Shown here one piece after another: positions 60,123 through 64,000 of a stretch of 64,000 bases of DNA (position 1 is its first letter; every line of letters starts with the position of its first letter). This DNA comes from CAVYWD01 sp963772225. Lineage in GTDB: Bacteria; Myxococcota; Myxococcia; Myxococcales; UBA5297. The stretch spans positions 62,001 to 126,000 of the forward strand of contig CAVYWD010000010.1 of assembly GCA_963772225.1 (NCBI GenBank). The letters run 5' to 3'. Position numbers and translations under genes: made by a program. The notes below the pieces were generated by a model. That model was not told the DNA's origin and did not search any database. It saw nothing but the letters and a program-made list of their open reading frames with translations.

Positions 60123-60661
60123 GTGCGGTCGTCCTCGACGACGCAGAGGTTCTTCGCGCCCAAGGCGATGAGCCGGCGGTGGAGGGCGTCGGCCTGCGAC
60201 GCGCCTTCGGGCGCTTCGATGCCGAGCCAGAATCCGTCGACGGTGGCGCTCCGGAAGGCGGCGTGCTTTTGCGCCGGGTGGTAAGGGCTGGGAAATCGGC
60301 AATACGCAAAAAGCGACCCGACCGCGGCGAATGCGGCGAACAGCACCCCGAGCTCGAAGGTGATGGGCACGAACGATGGCGCGGCATGCGGCGGGCGCCC
60401 GCCGACGTTGATGGGGAAGTCCCACGCGTTGCAGAAGACCTGCATGAGGTAGCCGGAGGAGGCGCCCAAAAGCCCGCCGAGGAGCGTCCAGAGGGGAACG
60501 CGCGAGCGGCCCAGGCCGAGCGCCTCGTCGGCGCCTTCCAGCGGATAGGGGCTGAAGAGGTCCACCCCGAGCGCGCCGGCCTCGCGGAGCGCGCGGGAGG
60601 CCTCGAGCAGCGCACCGCCGCTCTCGAACTCCCCCAGCACCCATGCCGGATTCTCGCCCAA
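60119..60661 (-). CDS. actD: Alternative Complex III subunit ActD (DUF3341)
   Basis: About 180 residues. The start is not an ATG: TTG 60661 follows GAGGAGG at a good spacing, while TTG 60670 overlaps the stop of actC. DUF3341 body: WVLGEFESGGALLEASRALR, two membrane helices (LLGGLLGASSGYLMQVF and PITFELGVLFAAFAAVGSLF), and C-terminal DGFWLGIEA. Membrane subunit of ACIII without redox centres. Ends with a 4-bp overlap to actE. Confidence 0.88.
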   Translation of the reverse strand: MGENPAWVLGEFESGGALLEASRALREAGALGVDLFSPYPLEGADEALGLGRSRVPLWTLLGGLLGASSGYLMQVFCNAWDFPINVGGRPPHAAPSFVPITFELGVLFAAFAAVGSLFAYCRFPSPYHPAQKHAAFRSATVDGFWLGIEAPEGASQADALHRRLIALGAKNLCVVEDDRT

Positions 60662-60666
60662 GGCGC

Positions 60667-62073
60667 TCAAGCCTCCTCGCCGAGCAGCGCGCGCTTCTCG
60701 GCGATCGCCTCGCGCAGCTCTTTCAATTCGCTCATCGGGACCGGGGGCGCGTAGCGCAGGAAGAGCATGAAGTTGAAGAGAAAGAACCCCAGGGTGCCGG
60801 CGAGGAGCGACCCGTCGACCCAGGTCGGCGTATAGGAGCCCCAGCTGCGCGGCAGGAAGTCGCGGTTGATGGCTCGCAAGATCAAGACGAAGCGCTCGAG
60901 CCACATGCCCACGAGCACCCCCGCGGCCACCACGAGCGACGCGAATTCCGAGGTCCGGGCCCGCTTCCACCAGAGGAGCTGCGGCAGAATCCAATTCAGG
61001 AAGAGCAGCGGCCAGAAGAGCCACACCAATGGGCTCGAGGTCTCCTGGTTGTGCCAATAGGTGAAGATGCTGTAACGGTCGCCGGTGTACCAGGCCATGA
61101 AGTTCTCGGTGATGTAGCCGTAGGCCACCATCCACGAGGTCGCCAGGATGAGCTTGTTCATGGCGTCGAGGTGGCGCTCGGTGATCACCGCGTGAAGCCG
61201 GTAGATCCGCCGAATGGGGATGACCAGCACCAGCACCATGGCGAACCCGGAGAAGATGGCCCCCGCGACGAAATAGGGTGGGAAGATGAGCTCGTGCCAC
61301 CCGGGCATCACCGACACCGCGAAGTCGAAGCTGACGATGGTGTGCACCGAGAGGACGAGCGGCGTGGCGAGCCCCGCGAGCAGCAGGTAGGCAATGCGGT
61401 AATGGTGCCAATGCCGCGACGAGCCCTGCCAGCCCAGGCAGAGAATGCCGTAGGCGAAGCGCTGCCGCCGCGTGGTCGCCGAATCGCGCAGCGCCGCGAG
61501 GTCGGGGAGGAGCCCCACGTACCAGAAGAGGACGCTGACCGTGAAATAGGTGGAGACCGCGAAGACGTCCCATGTCAGGGGGCTCTTGAATTGCGGCCAG
61601 ATCCGCGTCGTCGCCGGGTACGGGAACAGCCAATAGAAATACCAGGGCCGCCCCAGGTGCAGCAGGGGGAAGAGCCCGGCATTCATCACCGCGAAGAGGG
61701 TCATCGCCTCGGCGATGCGGTTGATGGAGTTGCGCCAGCGCTGCTGGAACAAAAAGAGAATGGCCGAGATGAGCGTCCCCGCGTGCCCGATGCCAATCCA
61801 CCAGACGAAGTTGGTGATGGCGAAGGCCCAGGCGACGGGGATGTTCACGCCCCAGGTCCCCACGCCCACGAAGACGGTCACGCCGACGGCGAAGGCGAGC
61901 AGGCCCGCGCCCAGCGCGCCCAGGAAGAGGAGCCGCAGCCACCCGCGCCGCAGCGGCTCCTGGACCGGCGTGAGCAGCTGCTCGGTGAGGGCCCGGTCCC
62001 CTGGCATGCCCTCGAGCATCGGCGTCGGGTCGAGCGCGTCGGGCGTCGGGGTGGTGGCGGTCTCTTCTGGCAT
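60667..62073 (-). CDS. actC: Alternative Complex III subunit ActC (NrfD/PsrC-like)
   Basis: 468 residues, ten helices of the NrfD/PsrC family: FAITNFVWWIGIGHAGTLIS, RPWYFYWLFPYP, LVLSVHTIVSFDFAVSVMPG and MNKLILATSWMVAYGYITENF. NrfD-like subunits bind quinol and move protons. It starts at ATG 62073, 23 bp after actB. Confidence 0.95.
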   Translation of the reverse strand: MPEETATTPTPDALDPTPMLEGMPGDRALTEQLLTPVQEPLRRGWLRLLFLGALGAGLLAFAVGVTVFVGVGTWGVNIPVAWAFAITNFVWWIGIGHAGTLISAILFLFQQRWRNSINRIAEAMTLFAVMNAGLFPLLHLGRPWYFYWLFPYPATTRIWPQFKSPLTWDVFAVSTYFTVSVLFWYVGLLPDLAALRDSATTRRQRFAYGILCLGWQGSSRHWHHYRIAYLLLAGLATPLVLSVHTIVSFDFAVSVMPGWHELIFPPYFVAGAIFSGFAMVLVLVIPIRRIYRLHAVITERHLDAMNKLILATSWMVAYGYITENFMAWYTGDRYSIFTYWHNQETSSPLVWLFWPLLFLNWILPQLLWWKRARTSEFASLVVAAGVLVGMWLERFVLILRAINRDFLPRSWGSYTPTWVDGSLLAGTLGFFLFNFMLFLRYAPPVPMSELKELREAIAEKRALLGEEA

Positions 62074-62096
62074 GGCGGTTTGGAGGCGGGCCTCTC

Positions 62097-64000
62097 CTAT
62101 TCGCGCGCTGGGTGGGCGTCCTGGGGCCGCCAATCCGTAGGGGTGCCGCTTTGCGGCGCCTCCATCCTCGGGTGGGCGTCCTCCGGCCGCCGACCCGTAG
62201 GGGTGCCGCTTTGCGGCGCCTCGAGCAGCGGAGTTTTGTTCGTCATCCGCGCCAGGTGCGAGGTGCGCGGGCGCGTGCCCAGCTCGTGGAGCACGTCGAA
62301 GCGGCGCGGATCCCGCTTGAGCGCGACGAGCTTGCTGCCCGGATCGTTCAAATCGCCGAAGACGATGGCCTCGGTCGGGCAGGCCTGCTGGCACGCGGTG
62401 CGGATCTGGCCGTCGGCGATGGGCTTGCCGGAAATGCGCGAGTCGATTCGCGCGCGCTCGATGCGCTGCACGCAGTAGGTGCATTTCTCCATGACGCCGC
62501 GCGCTCGCACCGTCACGTCGGGGTTCTTGGCCAGCGCCTCGGTGGGCGAAAGGCCCCGGTTGTAATCGAAGAAGTTGAAGCGCCGCACTTTGTAAGGGCA
62601 GTTGTTCGAGCAATACCGGGTCCCGACGCAGCGGTTGTAGACCATCTCGTTGAGCCCCTCGTCGCTGTGAACCGTCGCGTTCACCGGGCAGACGTACTCG
62701 CAGGGCGCGTACTCGCAGTGGACGCACGCCATGGGCACGTTGAGGGTCTGGGGGTCGTCCGCCGGCCCCTGGAAGTAGCGGTCGACGCGGAGCCAGTGCA
62801 TCTCCCGGTCGCGCAGCACCATCGCCTTGCCCACCGATGGGCTGTTGTTCTCCGCCTGGCAGGCGACCACGCAGGCCGAGCAGCTGGTGCAGCGGGACAG
62901 GTCGATGGCCATGCCCCAGGCGTGGCCGGTCGGGTACGCGAAGGTCCGGTAGAGCGCCGGGAGCTCGCCGCGCTGCGCGCCGAGGGACTCGGCTTTCTTC
63001 TCGAAGTCGCCTGAGTCCACCGCGAAGGCGATGGGCCGGCCCTCCGTCGAGAAGTGCCCCTGGACGATCGCGAGGGACACCGACCGGGCGGACTCGGCGA
63101 GCTCCATCCGCCCGTCCAGCGATCCGGTCCGCCGCAGCGCCTTCTCCAACTCCAACCCGCGTTGGGACGACGGGTGCTCCCAGCTCTGGAGCCGATAGGC
63201 GTTCACCCCGACGCCGCGGCCCACCGCGAGCCCCGCGCCCTGCTGGCCCCAGCCGAGCGCGAGCGAGACGCAGTCGTCGGCCTGCCCCGGCGCGACGAGG
63301 GCCGGCGCCTCGACCGAGACCTCTCCCAGCCGAAGGAGCACGAGATCGCCGGTCTTGAGGGACAGCGCCCGCGCGGTCGCCGGCGAGACGAGCGCGGCAT
63401 TGTCCCAGGTGAGCTTGGTGGCCGGCTCGGGCAGCTCCAGGAGCCAGGCGTTGTTCGCGTACCGGCCGTCGAAGAGGTTGCGGTCCGCCGGCAGGTGGAG
63501 CTCGAGCCCCTGGGGCGCGGCGAGCGGCAGCGACTGCGCCGCGCGCGCGACCGCGGCGAAGTCCACGGCCGCCCCCGAAGGCGCCTGCGGCTCGCGCGCG
63601 ATGCCGTCGGCGAGCCACTTCTCCAGGGCGGGGCCTTTGGGGCCGCCGCGCCGCGCCCAGCTGTCCAACAGGAGCCGGTGCGCGCCCAGGTGCCCCTCGC
63701 CCAGGAGCGCGGCGAGGAGCTCCGATTCGGCGACGCCGTTCGCGAGGGGGGCGATGAGCGGCTGCGCGAGACTGGGCATGCCCGTGAGGCTTCGGGCGTC
63801 GCCCCAGGTCTCCAGCGCGTGCGCCTTGGGCAGCGACCATTCGCAGCGCGCGGCGGTCTCGTCCTGGTAGGCCGCCAGGTAGACCGAGTGCGGGACCTTG
63901 GCCAGGGCGCTTGGAAAGTCCAGGTCGCCAGGCGAGGCGTAGACCGGGTTGAAGACGGTGACGAGGAGCAGCTCTACCGCGCCGGCGCGCATCTCCTCGG
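62097..64000 (-). CDS. actB: Alternative Complex III subunit ActB (molybdopterin-like plus ferredoxin part), 5' partial
   Basis: The frame is open to the window edge, so the start lies beyond 64000; ATG 63992 is internal. The visible part is the end of the molybdoenzyme-like domain (without a cofactor in ActB) and the ferredoxin domain with four cluster groups: CTSCSACVVACQAENN, CVHCEYAPCEYVCP, CVGTRYCSNNCPYKVRRFNFFD and CTYCVQRIERAR...CQQACPTEAIVFGD. In ACIII these three [4Fe-4S] and one [3Fe-4S] cluster lie near the hemes of ActA. The extreme C-terminus carries a 20-residue tandem repeat (62110-62229). Confidence 0.94.
   Translation of the reverse strand, partial: EEMRAGAVELLLVTVFNPVYASPGDLDFPSALAKVPHSVYLAAYQDETAARCEWSLPKAHALETWGDARSLTGMPSLAQPLIAPLANGVAESELLAALLGEGHLGAHRLLLDSWARRGGPKGPALEKWLADGIAREPQAPSGAAVDFAAVARAAQSLPLAAPQGLELHLPADRNLFDGRYANNAWLLELPEPATKLTWDNAALVSPATARALSLKTGDLVLLRLGEVSVEAPALVAPGQADDCVSLALGWGQQGAGLAVGRGVGVNAYRLQSWEHPSSQRGLELEKALRRTGSLDGRMELAESARSVSLAIVQGHFSTEGRPIAFAVDSGDFEKKAESLGAQRGELPALYRTFAYPTGHAWGMAIDLSRCTSCSACVVACQAENNSPSVGKAMVLRDREMHWLRVDRYFQGPADDPQTLNVPMACVHCEYAPCEYVCPVNATVHSDEGLNEMVYNRCVGTRYCSNNCPYKVRRFNFFDYNRGLSPTEALAKNPDVTVRARGVMEKCTYCVQRIERARIDSRISGKPIADGQIRTACQQACPTEAIVFGDLNDPGSKLVALKRDPRRFDVLHELGTRPRTSHLARMTNKTPLLEAPQSGTPTGRRPEDAHPRMEAPQSGTPTDWRPQDAHPARE
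62110..62229 (-). repeat. 60-bp tandem repeat coding for the ActB C-terminus
   Basis: Two 60-bp units (62110-62169 and 62170-62229) with about ten differences. Each holds GGGGTGCCGCTTTGCGGCGCC, a short hairpin. In frame they code EAPQSGTPTGRRPEDAHPRM and EAPQSGTPTDWRPQDAHPAR. Confidence 0.85.

Noticed and set aside
1..64000. tRNA, rRNA or CRISPR arrays
   Set aside because: No cloverleaf-like, rRNA-like or regularly spaced repeat pattern was found by reading both strands; a covariance-model search would be more sensitive.

Overview
The window is very GC-rich and gene-dense. Its gene content fits a myxobacterium-like member of the Myxococcota (class Deltaproteobacteria in older schemes). The signs are Pkn-type Ser/Thr kinases with TPR or PEGA tails, a DUF4388/J-domain/TPR protein, Alternative Complex III with a caa3 oxidase, many lipoproteins, and families of short intergenic repeats. 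No rRNA, tRNA, CRISPR array or integrase was found. The taxonomic call is an inference from gene content.

Layout. 1-4.2 kb: end of a Ser/Thr kinase-TPR gene and a convergent WD/BNR-like lipoprotein. 4.55-5.03 kb: a four-helix-bundle (23S IVS-type) gene with an amber stop, enclosed by a 41-bp inverted repeat. 5.2-8.6 kb: an AraC-type regulator divergent from a ferredoxin-FNR-AlkB fusion (self-sufficient alkane hydroxylase). 9.3-16.9 kb: a small conserved protein, a YncE-like propeller/phosphoesterase, an outer-membrane-like protein, a J-domain/TPR protein and YhbY. 16.9-21.8 kb (minus): a caa3 oxidase operon, small membrane protein - SCO - ctaC - ctaD - ctaE - ctaF, mostly with overlapping starts and stops. 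22.1-23.3 kb: a papain-like protease convergent with a chagasin-type inhibitor. 23.5-26.6 kb: a small HExxH membrane protein and a LytTR response regulator with a LytS-like kinase fused to half a sugar transferase. 26.8-29.9 kb: B12-binding radical SAM, an unknown protein and a HIT protein. 30.1-35.9 kb: a membrane protein, then an MFS - class III aminotransferase (frameshifted) - class II aldolase - FGGY kinase operon. 36.1-37.3 kb: a Cys-rich lipoprotein and an Uma2 nuclease. 37.6-42.5 kb: a three-gene operon of DUF559-like nuclease, small winged-helix-like protein and double P-loop HerA-type ATPase, which is the best candidate for an undescribed DNA-processing or defence system. 42.5-50.5 kb: geranylgeranyl-reductase-type flavoprotein, Ser/Thr kinase-PEGA, YqhD-like alcohol dehydrogenase, hotdog thioesterase and glycogen phosphorylase. 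50.5-53.5 kb: a receiver-domain remnant, a large beta-helix lipoprotein and a broken copy of an internal glgP segment. 53.6-58.1 kb: a double M16 peptidase, an M50/CBS protease and a TauE/DUF1634 remnant. 58.3-64.0 kb (minus): Alternative Complex III actB-actF; actB runs off the window.

How the parts work together. ActB-F oxidises quinol and passes electrons to the caa3 oxidase (A2-type by its motifs) encoded about 36 kb away on the same strand, so a pair usually found together is split here. Several loci carry single-base frameshifts or truncated gene copies, and at least four short dispersed repeat types recur between genes. This suggests active small-scale rearrangement, although assembly errors cannot be excluded for the single-base cases.
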